From contig NZ_JACCDF010000004.1 in assembly GCF_013415105.1 (NCBI RefSeq), positions 154,423-218,422 of the forward strand: a stretch of DNA of 64,000 bases, given 5' to 3'. The stretch comes from Vreelandella salicampi (GTDB lineage: Bacteria > Pseudomonadota > Gammaproteobacteria > Pseudomonadales > Halomonadaceae). Numbering within the stretch: position 1 is the first letter of the stretch; the number at the start of each line of letters is the position of its first letter. Under the pieces are notes generated by a model. That model was not told the origin of the DNA and searched no databases. It was given only the letters and a program-made list of their open reading frames with translations. The translations under genes and the position numbers were made by a program. Shown in pieces: positions 27,788 to 35,193 of this stretch.

Positions 27788-27842
27788 TCCAAAATGGTAA
27801 CAGAGATGATAGTTTTGGAAGCCATAAGTGTCAATTTGGAAA
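27788..27842 (-). promoter_or_regulatory. ietA-like promoter with three TCCAAA-type half-sites
   Basis: Leftward promoter TTGACA (27834-27829), 17-base spacer, TATCAT (27811-27806). TCCAAAA at 27788-27794 and TTTTGGA at 27813-27819 (plus-strand reading) form an inverted pair around the -10 box, and a third copy TTTGGAAA at 27835-27842 lies just upstream of the -35 box. The inner copy overlaps the GGAGG ribosome-binding site. This layout suits autorepression by the HTH-bearing ATPase. Confidence 0.6.
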
Positions 27843-27971
27843 GCTAACCTCAGAATATTGACAGCAGGAGCGCGCCTCTAGATTGATAGGCCTGTGGTTG
27901 CCCTAGGGCGGCATGAATGCTGCAATTGCCCCGCCCACCCAGCAAATACCTAAGCATAAGCGAGGCTACTG

Positions 27972-28241
27972 CTACTTCACACGAACCGGCCTAGGTGGCC
28001 TCCCTCGCCGACCTGTAACCTGCCAAAGGAGACTGATGGCATACCAGTAGTCTCTGGCAGCAGTAGGGCTAAATCGCTTCGCTTCTAGGAACCGGTAGAC
28101 ATATCGCTTACCAATCTGATGAGGTGGACAGCCAAACCAACGTCCAAACTCTTCTACACGCCGCACCTGCATACGCCGGGCTGTCTTGTCTCTTCGACAA
28201 GCGTGCTGATTAAGGGCATGGCTAATACCTGGTGGAATCAT
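27972..28241 (-). CDS. Small integrase-like (SAM-like core-binding) domain protein
   Basis: An 89-residue basic protein. Its pattern of helices (KTARRMQVRRVEEFGRWFG, then QIGKRYVYRFLEAKRF and AARDYWYAISLLW) resembles the N-terminal core-binding domain of tyrosine recombinases, but no catalytic domain follows, and it ends in a basic Arg/Pro-rich tail. Stand-alone proteins of this sort occur in phages; the function is unknown to me. Starts at ATG 28241 or at a GTG at 28268; neither has a strong ribosome-binding site. It is transcribed towards the ietAS-like pair and diverges from the prophage remnant. It may be a complete small phage gene rather than a truncated integrase. Confidence 0.5.
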   Translation of the reverse strand: MIPPGISHALNQHACRRDKTARRMQVRRVEEFGRWFGCPPHQIGKRYVYRFLEAKRFSPTAARDYWYAISLLWQVTGRRGRPPRPVRVK

Positions 28242-28286
28242 CGCGCATTCCCGATATATATAGCTCACAGTAATGGCAATGCGAGA

Positions 28287-29191
28287 ATGCCCAAGCTCTC
28301 AGACGAGCAGACAGTCAGTGAACAACAAGACGCAGTTGTGCGTGTACTAACCAGCACCGGCGGCGCATCACGGCCCTATTTTATTGGCCTAGCAGCCGAT
28401 CTCGGCTACCCAACCGGCGGTAACCCCGCCCAGGGCGTACCCGCCGCCAGGCTCTTACTGGTACCACATGATTACTGAGGGCCTGCTGTGGGTGGTCGTG
28501 GAAGCGGGACTGACGCCGGATCATGAGGATCTGGGGCTGGTGGTTTGAGCACTCTCGCGACTGACTGCCCGCAACGTTACAACCATCACCGATGCCAACT
28601 CACCGAAAAACCTGACAATCGCCGAGGCTGGGCTGGTGCTGATAGATGCCAGTGCAGGGTCGGTAAAGCTCCACCTGCCGAGTGTCGCAGACAACCAGGG
28701 CGCAGCTATCGAGCGGTTCGTACGGATGTAAAGTGGCGATACGGTCACACTGAGCCCATCCGGCGACGACACAATCGATGGTAAGGCAAACCTCACAATG
28801 TCTGCCAACGACTGGGCAGACTTGGAGGCTGGTGAAGTCGATTATTGGGTCGCCAAGACTCCGGCGAATGTCTCGGAGAAGCTGTATGCCAATCAGGCTT
28901 TGGGTGGTGTGGGGCAGAGTTGGCATGATGTCACAGCATCCAGGGACAGTGCTGTGACCTTCACAAACAGCACGGGGCGACCTATTTTCCTCTCGGCGAT
29001 AATTGAGGCGACTTCTACCAACAACTACCAACAACGCTCAATGCAGTGTCTTTATCGATGGGGATATGGTTGCACAGCAAAGGGCTACAGCCGGTGGTTC
29101 AGGGAATTCAATTATAGCGATGACCACAATCATTCCCGACGGCAGCAACTATAGACTCGACATGGCTCCCAAAACGGTATCGTTCAAATGA
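28287..29191 (+). pseudogene. Decayed prophage tail-fibre gene
   Basis: One rightward phage gene broken in four places. The N-terminal part (MPKLSDEQTVSEQQDAVV, then IGLAADLGYPTGGNP) runs to about 28449, where one extra A shifts the frame; the next frame continues GSYWYHMITEGLLWVVVEAG to a TGA at 28546-28548, then NVTTITDANSPKNLTIAEAG to a TAA at 28729-28731, then LTMSANDWADLEAGEVDYW; near 29030, in a CAACAACTACCAACAACG tract, the frame shifts again and the C-terminus reads SIIAMTTIIPDGSNYRLDM with a stop at 29191. The conserved reading through the stops shows recent decay. The pattern is that of a phage tail-fibre or tail-collar protein; the exact family is uncertain. Confidence 0.75.
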
Positions 29192-29203
29192 GGGACGGCG
29201 CTA

Positions 29204-29712
29204 ATGAGATATTTCAATACGCCAAGTGACGACATTCGAGCGATCAAAATGGGCAAGAGCATTTCATACAGAGTACCTGGGAAGAGATGACCGAAGACGA
29301 GATGTAGGTGGCGATCAATCCGCGACTGACGATAGCTGATCTCGCAATCAAAAAGCGCCGCCACCTCGAAACCGCGCGTAAGGCCGCTGAAGATGAGGGC
29401 GTCTTTAGTTAACGACATTCGCTATTCTGGCAGCCGGGATAATCGTACAGAGATACTACAGGCGCTAGAATCAGCCGATGACAGCGGCATTGATACATTC
29501 CTGCGCAGGAAAGACAGCGACAACGCTTTCCACTTCAATCACCCCGTCGCGGCCGTGCGCGCGGCAATCCGCGAGATCGGAACGCGGCGCCATGGGCTTA
29601 TCAATCAGGCGGGGAACTGAGCGCGCAGATTGACGCCATCCTGGTTGACGAGCAGCTGAGTGACGAAGAGAAGCGCATGGCGCTGCAAGCGGTGGCGTGG
29701 TCGGAAGCATAA
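29204..29712 (+). pseudogene. Decayed phage DUF4376 / tail-fibre assembly-like gene
   Basis: Begins MRYFNTPSDDIRAI, loses frame, continues as EMTEDEM then a TAG, VAINPRLTIADLAIKKRRHL, shifts near 29400 into NDIRYSGSRDNRTEILQALE and HFNHPVAAVRAAI, and shifts again near 29607 into ELSAQIDAILVDEQLSDEEK with a stop at 29712. The KRRxLExARxAAE ... IRYSGSxxNRxxIxxAL ... HxVAAVRxAI order is that of DUF4376 domains carried at the C-terminus of phage tail-fibre assembly-type proteins. It lies 12 bases after the broken tail-fibre gene, the expected position. A CAGCCCG...CGGGCTG hairpin at 29751-29772, without a T run, follows it. Confidence 0.72.
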
Positions 29713-29839
29713 CCGCCAGCGCAAAGCTCTTTAACAATATAGCCCAGAGTCAGCCCGGCACTAGTCGGGCTGCTGCCATTGTGACCACACTGCAGCCGTG
29801 TTAATTCTGGTAACGCAACCTACAAACTGGAGCAGCTAC

Positions 29840-30169
29840 ATGGACAATGGCTTATACGCCGTACACTTTCGGGCAGCGGGCGATGAAGGCACAGGGGTCG
29901 TAGCCATTAGTGATGGCTCAGTAAACGGTGGTGATCGCAGCCACTACTACCAGGGCAAACTAGAGCAGAATGGCCAAGAGACCAGGGCTACGCTGGCAGT
30001 GTCGCAGTATAATCCCGCCTACGACTCGATATTTGGCTCGGCTGGAAACTTCGAGGTCGAAGTGAGTGGCCCTTCTAGCGAAAAGGGCTTCGAGCTAACA
30101 GGAAGCATCAAGGGCAATCCAAGCCAAAAGGTCAATATCAGTGGCCACTACCTAAAGCCGCTGGTTTAG
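29840..30169 (+). CDS. GrlR family protein
   Basis: A 109-residue protein matching the GrlR (type III secretion negative regulator) fold family: MDNGLYAVHFRAAGDEGTG at the start, VVAISDGSVNGGD, then YYQGKLEQNGQ and ELTGSIKGNPSQKVNISGHY, the alternating beta pattern of that lipocalin-like barrel. True GrlR represses Ler/GrlA in enteropathogenic E. coli; here there is no type III system, and family members are common cargo in phages and genomes, so that role is not implied. ATG 29840 follows CTGGAG at 7 bases; the frame extends 14 codons further without a better site. Intact among decayed phage genes and followed by its own terminator, it may be a selected moron-type gene. Confidence 0.7.
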   Translation: MDNGLYAVHFRAAGDEGTGVVAISDGSVNGGDRSHYYQGKLEQNGQETRATLAVSQYNPAYDSIFGSAGNFEVEVSGPSSEKGFELTGSIKGNPSQKVNISGHYLKPLV

Positions 30170-30186
30170 CCCTAGGCACTCAATAG

Positions 30187-30212
30187 CGGCCGGTTAACCA
30201 CCGGCCGTTTTT
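30187..30212 (+). terminator. Terminator after the GrlR-like gene
   Basis: CGGCCGG, loop TTAACCA, CCGGCCG followed by TTTTT: a 7-bp GC stem with a T run, 17 bases past the stop codon. Confidence 0.85.
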
Positions 30213-30238
30213 AATGGTAAAGCTCTCAGGAGATCAAG

Positions 30239-30742
30239 ATGGCAACGGCTACAAGCGCGGCAGCAGTCGTGGGTGCTTTCGCGGGTTTAGCTTCGCTTGG
30301 ATGGCAGATTTTCAAGTACCTTAAGGACGGCCCGATCCTGCGCATTCGCGTCTCACAGGATATGCAGGTGATCGGCCCCGATGGCCAACTTGAAGAACAA
30401 CCCTGGGCACTCGTCAATATTGCCAATGCAGGCTCTCAGCCAACGACCATTACCCACCTCTTCAGCCACAGCTACCGAGGCCGGTTTGATCGTTTGCTAA
30501 GGAAGAAGACGGCTTCCACAATGGTATTTCCCAATCCAGATCCAGGTCAATTGCCTAGCAAGCTTGCTCCCGGTGAAATCTGGACGGGCATGGTTAAGCA
30601 AGATCACCTGCAGGAGCTGCTCGAAGAGGGGAATCACCTTTTCATAGGCGTTTACCATACCTTCAGCGACCACCCCAAGACTACTAGATTGCGACTCGGT
30701 GGCAACCCCCGAGAGACGGCGGCAGCCGAGTCTCGGGCATAG
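30239..30742 (+). CDS. Small membrane-anchored protein of unknown function
   Basis: A 167-residue protein with one N-terminal membrane segment (about 5-27, SAAAVVGAFAGLASLGWQIF) and a soluble domain behind it. The domain contains ILRIRVSQDMQVIGPDGQL, WALVNIANAGSQPTTITHL and ending LFIGVYHTFSDHP, an immunoglobulin-like beta pattern (strands with a NxGxxPTTI loop) seen in many small hypothetical proteins of prophages and genomic islands. It has AGGAGATCAAG before the ATG, so it is likely expressed. No catalytic motif is visible; I cannot assign a function. It is the last gene before the right edge of the accessory block. Confidence 0.6.
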   Translation: MATATSAAAVVGAFAGLASLGWQIFKYLKDGPILRIRVSQDMQVIGPDGQLEEQPWALVNIANAGSQPTTITHLFSHSYRGRFDRLLRKKTASTMVFPNPDPGQLPSKLAPGEIWTGMVKQDHLQELLEEGNHLFIGVYHTFSDHPKTTRLRLGGNPRETAAAESRA

Positions 30743-30774
30743 CCTTTTAAGGCCTAGCTCTTTGGTTCGAGGTT

Positions 30775-30907
30775 GTGCCAAAGATACCGCCAAATACTTG
30801 TGTGGCAGCCCACCTCATCGGTGCCAAAGTAAGCGCGAGGCTGTGCCAAATGCGCCGCGCGTTTACACTAACTCTTGGTGTCCACATCGTAGACACTTTG
30901 TAGACAC
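30775..30907. repeat. Clustered short repeats at the right edge of the prophage remnant
   Basis: Three direct GTGCCAAA copies (30775-30782, 30821-30828, 30843-30850) and two GTAGACAC copies (30889-30896, 30900-30907) within 135 bases, 70 bases from the 3' end of tRNA-Thr. Short clustered repeats next to a tRNA 3' end are what integrase arm-binding sites look like; no duplicated att core was identified. Confidence 0.4.
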
Positions 30908-30911
30908 CCAC

Positions 30912-30939
30912 AAAAAAGCCGCCCTTTAAGGCGGCTTTT
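30912..30939 (-). terminator. Terminator of the tRNA-Phe/Gln/Thr operon
   Basis: Leftward AAAAGCCGCC, loop TTAAAG, GGCGGCTTTTTT: a 10-bp stem with a T run, about 40 bases after the tRNA-Thr CCA. It is symmetric and could also stop rightward transcription leaving the island. Confidence 0.85.
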
Positions 30940-30976
30940 AAAATTCTGTAACGTGCTGTTTTTAAACCACTTTAAG

Positions 30977-31052
<76 letters not shown>

Positions 31053-31070
31053 TACACGTAAAGTCGGCAA

Positions 31071-31145
31071 TGGCTGGGGTACCAGGATTCGAACCTGGGA
31101 ATGCCGCTACCAAAAAGCGGTGCCTTACCACTTGGCGATACCCCA
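31071..31145 (-). tRNA. tRNA-Gln (anticodon TTG)
   Basis: A 75-base tRNA with encoded CCA; acceptor TGGGGTA/TACCCCA, anticodon loop TTTTGGT reading TTG, T arm GGTTCGAATCC. The U at the wobble position makes it a potential substrate for MnmEG and for the SelU/SelD 2-selenouridine pathway encoded about 10 kb away. Confidence 0.97.
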
Positions 31146-31151
31146 GCAGTG

Positions 31152-31227
31152 TGGTGGCCAGAGACGGAATCGAACCGCCGACACAGGGATTTTCAATCCC
31201 TTGCTCTACCAACTGAGCTATCTGGCC
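31152..31227 (-). tRNA. tRNA-Phe (anticodon GAA)
   Basis: A 76-base tRNA with encoded CCA; acceptor GGCCAGA/TCTGGCC, anticodon loop TTGAAAA reading GAA, T arm GGTTCGATTCC. First gene of the leftward three-tRNA transcript. Confidence 0.97.
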
Positions 31228-31243
31228 GCTGCCAACGGTGCGT

Positions 31244-31272
31244 ATTAAACTAAAAAACCTACGTTTCGTCAA
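31244..31272 (-). promoter_or_regulatory. Promoter of the tRNA-Phe/Gln/Thr operon
   Basis: Leftward TTGACG (31272-31267), 17-base spacer, TTTAAT (31249-31244), 17 bases before the mature 5' end of tRNA-Phe. TAATAC is an alternative -10 three bases further. Confidence 0.65.
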
Positions 31273-31357
31273 CACCTCTGTGAAACATTCTTTCCTTCAC
31301 CCCATTTATGGACTACGCGGTAGAAACTCAGCCCAGCACTCCACTTCGCAGTGGCCA

Positions 31358-31633
31358 TTATGCCTGGGTAGGCGGCACATACCCTTCTGCCTGGTCGGTT
31401 TCTTGGTTATCCAAGAATCGCTCCATCTGCTCCATCAGGTAGGCGCGCGCATCGGGGTCGAGCATGTTGAGGTGTTTTTCGTTAATCAAGCGCGTTTGTA
31501 GCGCTTGCCACTCTTCCCATGCTGGTTTGGAAACCGTGGCTTGTATCTCCTGGCCTTTGGCCCCCGGCAGCGGCGGGAACGGTAAGGCGTCGAGCTCTTT
31601 TTGATACTTACGGCAGAATACCGTGTTGCTCAT
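31358..31633 (-). CDS. yggX: Fe(2+)-trafficking / oxidative damage protection protein
   Basis: A 91-residue YggX protein, which protects iron-sulfur proteins from oxidative damage and is thought to help iron traffic. Signature seen: MSNTVFCRKYQKELDALPFP with the conserved Cys7, PGAKGQEI, then AWEEWQALQTRLINEKHLNM. The ATG at 31633 is preceded by AAGGAGAGTACG; the frame begins 5 codons further upstream without a site. It follows mutY by 42 bases; the mutY-yggX pairing is conserved in gammaproteobacteria and fits, because MutY is itself an Fe-S enzyme. Confidence 0.95.
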   Translation of the reverse strand: MSNTVFCRKYQKELDALPFPPLPGAKGQEIQATVSKPAWEEWQALQTRLINEKHLNMLDPDARAYLMEQMERFLDNQETDQAEGYVPPTQA

Positions 31634-31675
31634 CGTACTCTCCTTCATGTGAGATGTGAGTCGTAAAGGCCCAGC

Positions 31676-32773
31676 CTACGCGTGCCCTGGCGCATTCTCC
31701 AGGTCAAACGTGCGCGCTTCGGCGTGTGCTTGAGTCAGTAAGCGCTTGACCGGTGCCGCCAATCCCAGCTCAGGCGGGTCATTGAGGTCGTACCACACGC
31801 CATTTTCGCGCACGCCCGTAAGCGTTGTGCAAACCACCGGCTGCGGGGAGATTTCCAGGCGAAAGTGGCTAAACGTGTGGGTGAATACAGGCCGTGCCGG
31901 TTCGTGCTGGGGGGCGACGGTATGCATGGCTACCCAATCATCTAACGCCTGTTGGGTATCGAATTGCGGCAAACTCCATAACCCGCCCCATAAACCGCTA
32001 GGTGGGCGCTGCTCCAGCCAGACGCGGCCCTTGGCATCTTGCAACAAAAGCATGAACGTTTGCCGCGTGGGTAGTGCTTTTTTGGGCTTGGATTCCGGGT
32101 AATGCTGCACCTCGCCGTGGGCGAAGGCCAAGCAGACATCGCTGAACGGGCATGCCACACAAGCAGGCTGGCCGCGTTTGCACAGTGTCGCCCCAAAATC
32201 CATCATCGCTTGGGTGTAGTCAGCAAGGCGCTTAGCAGGCGTGTAGTAGTCAGCCAACGACCAAAGCTTGCGCTCTACCGCAGGCCTGCCCGGCCAACCG
32301 GGCACAGCGTGCAGACGCGTCAACGAGCGCTTGACATTGCCGTCCAGAATCACCGCCCGCTTGCCGGTGCTTTGGGCAATGATCGCGCCTGCAGTGGAAC
32401 GGCCAATGCCGGGCAGTGCTATTAGCGCCTCTTCGCTCTCCACCGGCAGTTCGCCGCCGTGCTCAGCGAGGGCGACTTGCGCTGCCTTATGCAAATTACG
32501 CGCGCGGGCGTAATACCCAAGCCCCGTCCATAGATGCAGCACTTCGTCCTGGGGGGCACGGGCGAGCGCATCAAGCGTCGGGAAGCGCGCCATAAAGCGG
32601 TTAAAGTAATCAATTACCGTGGCGACTTGGGTTTGCTGCAACATGATTTCTGATACCCACACGCGGTATGGCGTACGCGGGGACTGCCAAGGCAAATCAT
32701 GACGGCCGTGCTGATCAAACCAGGCTAAAAGCCGCTTTTGAAATTCACCCGGCGAGAGCCGCGGCGTCGGCAT
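31676..32773 (-). CDS. mutY: A/G-specific adenine DNA glycosylase
   Basis: Removes adenine mispaired with 8-oxoguanine in the GO repair pathway. The 365-residue chain has SEIMLQQTQVATVIDYF, the helix-hairpin-helix LPGIGRSTAGAI, the catalytic-Asp segment VILDGNVKRSLTR, and the four-cysteine [4Fe-4S] loop CKRGQPACVACPFSDVC. A C-terminal NUDIX-like domain (about 235-350; LEQRPPSGLWGGLWSLPQF) reads the 8-oxoG. The frame runs upstream to 32878, but ATG 32773 has AAAGGA five bases in front and gives the family length. It follows the AsmA-like gene by about 100 bases. Confidence 0.95.
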   Translation of the reverse strand: MPTPRLSPGEFQKRLLAWFDQHGRHDLPWQSPRTPYRVWVSEIMLQQTQVATVIDYFNRFMARFPTLDALARAPQDEVLHLWTGLGYYARARNLHKAAQVALAEHGGELPVESEEALIALPGIGRSTAGAIIAQSTGKRAVILDGNVKRSLTRLHAVPGWPGRPAVERKLWSLADYYTPAKRLADYTQAMMDFGATLCKRGQPACVACPFSDVCLAFAHGEVQHYPESKPKKALPTRQTFMLLLQDAKGRVWLEQRPPSGLWGGLWSLPQFDTQQALDDWVAMHTVAPQHEPARPVFTHTFSHFRLEISPQPVVCTTLTGVRENGVWYDLNDPPELGLAAPVKRLLTQAHAEARTFDLENAPGHA

Positions 32774-32874
32774 CGAGTCCTTTGCGGGGTGGCCTTTTAC
32801 GTCTTTAGGCATAAATGGTTGACCTACAAAAAAGCGCCGACAGAATGCCGACGCCAATGGGCTTGCAAGAAGTC

Positions 32875-35193
32875 TCAATCGAATAGACGACGTAAGCCGT
32901 CGCGAAGTTCCTGAGTCGTTTCTTCGCCTAAACGCTCATCGATGCGCTTGAACGAGTCTTCTAGCGCGTCTTCTACGCGGCTTCCCACCTCATCACTCAA
33001 AAGCTCGGCCATATTGGCTTGAAACGCCTCACGGTCAAACCGGCACCACTCGCTTCGCGCGTCGCTGACGTGCCCGTTACAGCGCACCGGTAGCGCTACC
33101 TGCTCAAGGCGTGGATTGACCTCGCAGGCGGCATCGGCGGTACTCACCACGCGGGCTTTCGTCAGGACATCGAAACGTAGGCTGCCAAGATCGAATGCCC
33201 CGCCTCCGCGCACATCAATGCCGGGAAGCGTAATGAGTAGGTCGTCGCTTTCCAGTATGCCATCGCGAATCACAAAGGGGGCGTCAAAACGGTCAAAGCG
33301 GGTATCGCTGTGCCAGTCGCGGCGTGTGGATTCACCTTCAAACGTAGCAACAATTTCGCACATTTCCTTTGAGATATTGATGTCTAAAACGGCGCCATTA
33401 CTCAGCGAGGTATTAAGCTCACCATTAAGATGGCGAATCAACTCTTCGCGGGCATTACCACGCGTTGTCAGCTCGCCATCGACATTGAGCTGGCCACGGA
33501 TCGGCGAGGCATCTTCGCTAAATGTCTCCAGCAGCGGGGCGACATCAACGTTTGCAACACGGGGTTGAAATGCCCATGTCATAGGCGTTTCGCGGCTATC
33601 AAGCCGCCCCGTGGCGCTTAGCTCACCGCCATAAAAACCCGATTCAAACGCACTCAACCGATGCTCTCCGTCGTTGCCTTCAAACGTGAGCGTTGGCTTG
33701 TCGAAGGTGAGACCGGAAAGGATAAACGTCTCTAAACGAAGCGCTGCCTCCAAGGTAAGCGTTGAAAGCCAAGCCTGCGGCAAGAGCCCGCCCGCGTCAT
33801 CCGCAAATGCTTTGCGTAAAAAACCAAGGCTGGCTTGTGCCTGCGCCTCGTCAGCCGGCAAGTAGCGGTCAAGATTGAACGTATCGCCTTCAAGGTCAAA
33901 CGCGAGCGCGGTGCCATCCAAGGACGCAGAAAGCTCGCCAGTGAGCGTGGTTTCATCCACCACCAGCGAGAGGTTGGGCAACGCGACCTGTTGCAAATCT
34001 CCCTCCACCGGGCTGGTGAACGCCACATCACTCAACGCATCTCCGTTACGAGTGGAAAGTGCCATTCCTGCGCGGTTAAGCCACGGCCTTAAGTTAAACG
34101 ACGATGCGGTCAGCTGACCTTGGTATTGAGGCGCCTCCAGCAGCTGGGTTAGCGCAAGGTTGCCTTGCACACGCAAGTCATCGGGTCCGCTCAACTCCAG
34201 AGCCTTTAACACCGCTGTCTGTGCTCCCCAATCACTGTCTAAACCAAAAGCTAGGCTTAAAGCCAACCCGCCGTCCCAGTTGTCGGCATGACGTAGGTTT
34301 GCCTCGATAACGCCTTCAGTGATCGACAGCTGTTTACTCTCCAAGCGGGCATCAATCTCAGCGGCACTAAGGTCGATTTGCTGCGGCTCGCCTTGCGGCA
34401 CAAAGCGGCTATGCGTAGCGAGCTGAACATTTTCTAACACGAAGCGTTGATCGGCGAGGGCGAGTCTCATACGGGTATCGAGGGTGATATCACTGGTGGC
34501 GTCGGGCTCGCGCTCAAGTGTGGCCGCGTTTAAATTTTTATAGCGTTTGAGGGTAAACGTCGCTTTTAGCGGGAAAGAGCGCAGCGGGTTAACGTTGCTA
34601 CCGGTAATGTTGAGCTTTTCTAGCTGCCACATCTCGCCCATTTGGGCATCTCTGTAATAAATGTTGGCATTTCTCATCTGCACGCTAGCGATATTAAGTA
34701 CCACATCCAAACTGCCCGCTTCCGCATGAGGGCCAGCACTGGCCGGGGCTAAAGCACGCTCCGCTTGCTCACCATCTTCCATCAGGCGATCAAGCAGTGG
34801 CTCCCAGTTACCCTCGCCATCTTGATAGCGCTCTAAATTCAGCCGCATACCATCGAGTGTCAGGCCATCCACAGCGATTTCCCCGCGCAATAAGGGTGCA
34901 AACGCCACGCTCACTTCGGCACGCTCAATAGCAGCAAACGCGGCATTTTCGGTACTCTGTTCGGGTAGCCAGGCGCGCGCCTTTTCCACACTCATCCCAA
35001 TACGGGGATAAAACGACCAGCTCAAGGCGCCATCTAGGGATAAGTTCAGCCCGGTTTGCTCTTCGACGACGTCGGTTAAGCGAGGCTTGAAGTCTTCTGG
35101 GTCAAGAAACGTCGTGACATACACAACCGCCGCCACGGCAACGACGGCCAGTATGCCCACGGCGGCGAGTAAAATACGTAGCAGTTGCTTCAT
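32875..35193 (-). CDS. AsmA family protein
   Basis: A 772-residue AsmA-like protein: one N-terminal membrane segment (about 4-27, LLRILLAAVGILAVVAVAAV), then a large periplasmic beta-rich body. The N-terminal AsmA motif (DPEDFKPRLTDVVEEQTGLN) and the C-terminal AsmA_2-type region (LNGELNTSLSNGAVLDINI and GIDVRGGGAFDLGSLRFDV) are both present. AsmA-like proteins of the repeating beta-groove type are proposed to move phospholipids between membranes or to affect outer-membrane assembly; the exact role is not settled. The ATG at 35193 overlaps the PanZ-like stop by four bases (ATGA), so that start is preferred over the ATG at 35205. Confidence 0.9.
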   Translation of the reverse strand: MKQLLRILLAAVGILAVVAVAAVVYVTTFLDPEDFKPRLTDVVEEQTGLNLSLDGALSWSFYPRIGMSVEKARAWLPEQSTENAAFAAIERAEVSVAFAPLLRGEIAVDGLTLDGMRLNLERYQDGEGNWEPLLDRLMEDGEQAERALAPASAGPHAEAGSLDVVLNIASVQMRNANIYYRDAQMGEMWQLEKLNITGSNVNPLRSFPLKATFTLKRYKNLNAATLEREPDATSDITLDTRMRLALADQRFVLENVQLATHSRFVPQGEPQQIDLSAAEIDARLESKQLSITEGVIEANLRHADNWDGGLALSLAFGLDSDWGAQTAVLKALELSGPDDLRVQGNLALTQLLEAPQYQGQLTASSFNLRPWLNRAGMALSTRNGDALSDVAFTSPVEGDLQQVALPNLSLVVDETTLTGELSASLDGTALAFDLEGDTFNLDRYLPADEAQAQASLGFLRKAFADDAGGLLPQAWLSTLTLEAALRLETFILSGLTFDKPTLTFEGNDGEHRLSAFESGFYGGELSATGRLDSRETPMTWAFQPRVANVDVAPLLETFSEDASPIRGQLNVDGELTTRGNAREELIRHLNGELNTSLSNGAVLDINISKEMCEIVATFEGESTRRDWHSDTRFDRFDAPFVIRDGILESDDLLITLPGIDVRGGGAFDLGSLRFDVLTKARVVSTADAACEVNPRLEQVALPVRCNGHVSDARSEWCRFDREAFQANMAELLSDEVGSRVEDALEDSFKRIDERLGEETTQELRDGLRRLFD

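Noticed and set aside
28546..28548. In-frame TGA in the tail-fibre gene as a selenocysteine codon (selD is in the window)
   Set aside because: The same frame also has a TAA and two frameshifts, the neighbouring residues show no redox motif, and no SECIS-like hairpin was seen. Simple decay explains it.
28287..29712. Diversity-generating retroelement acting on the tail fibre
   Set aside because: No reverse transcriptase, no variable/template repeat pair and no adenine-specific pattern seen in the window.
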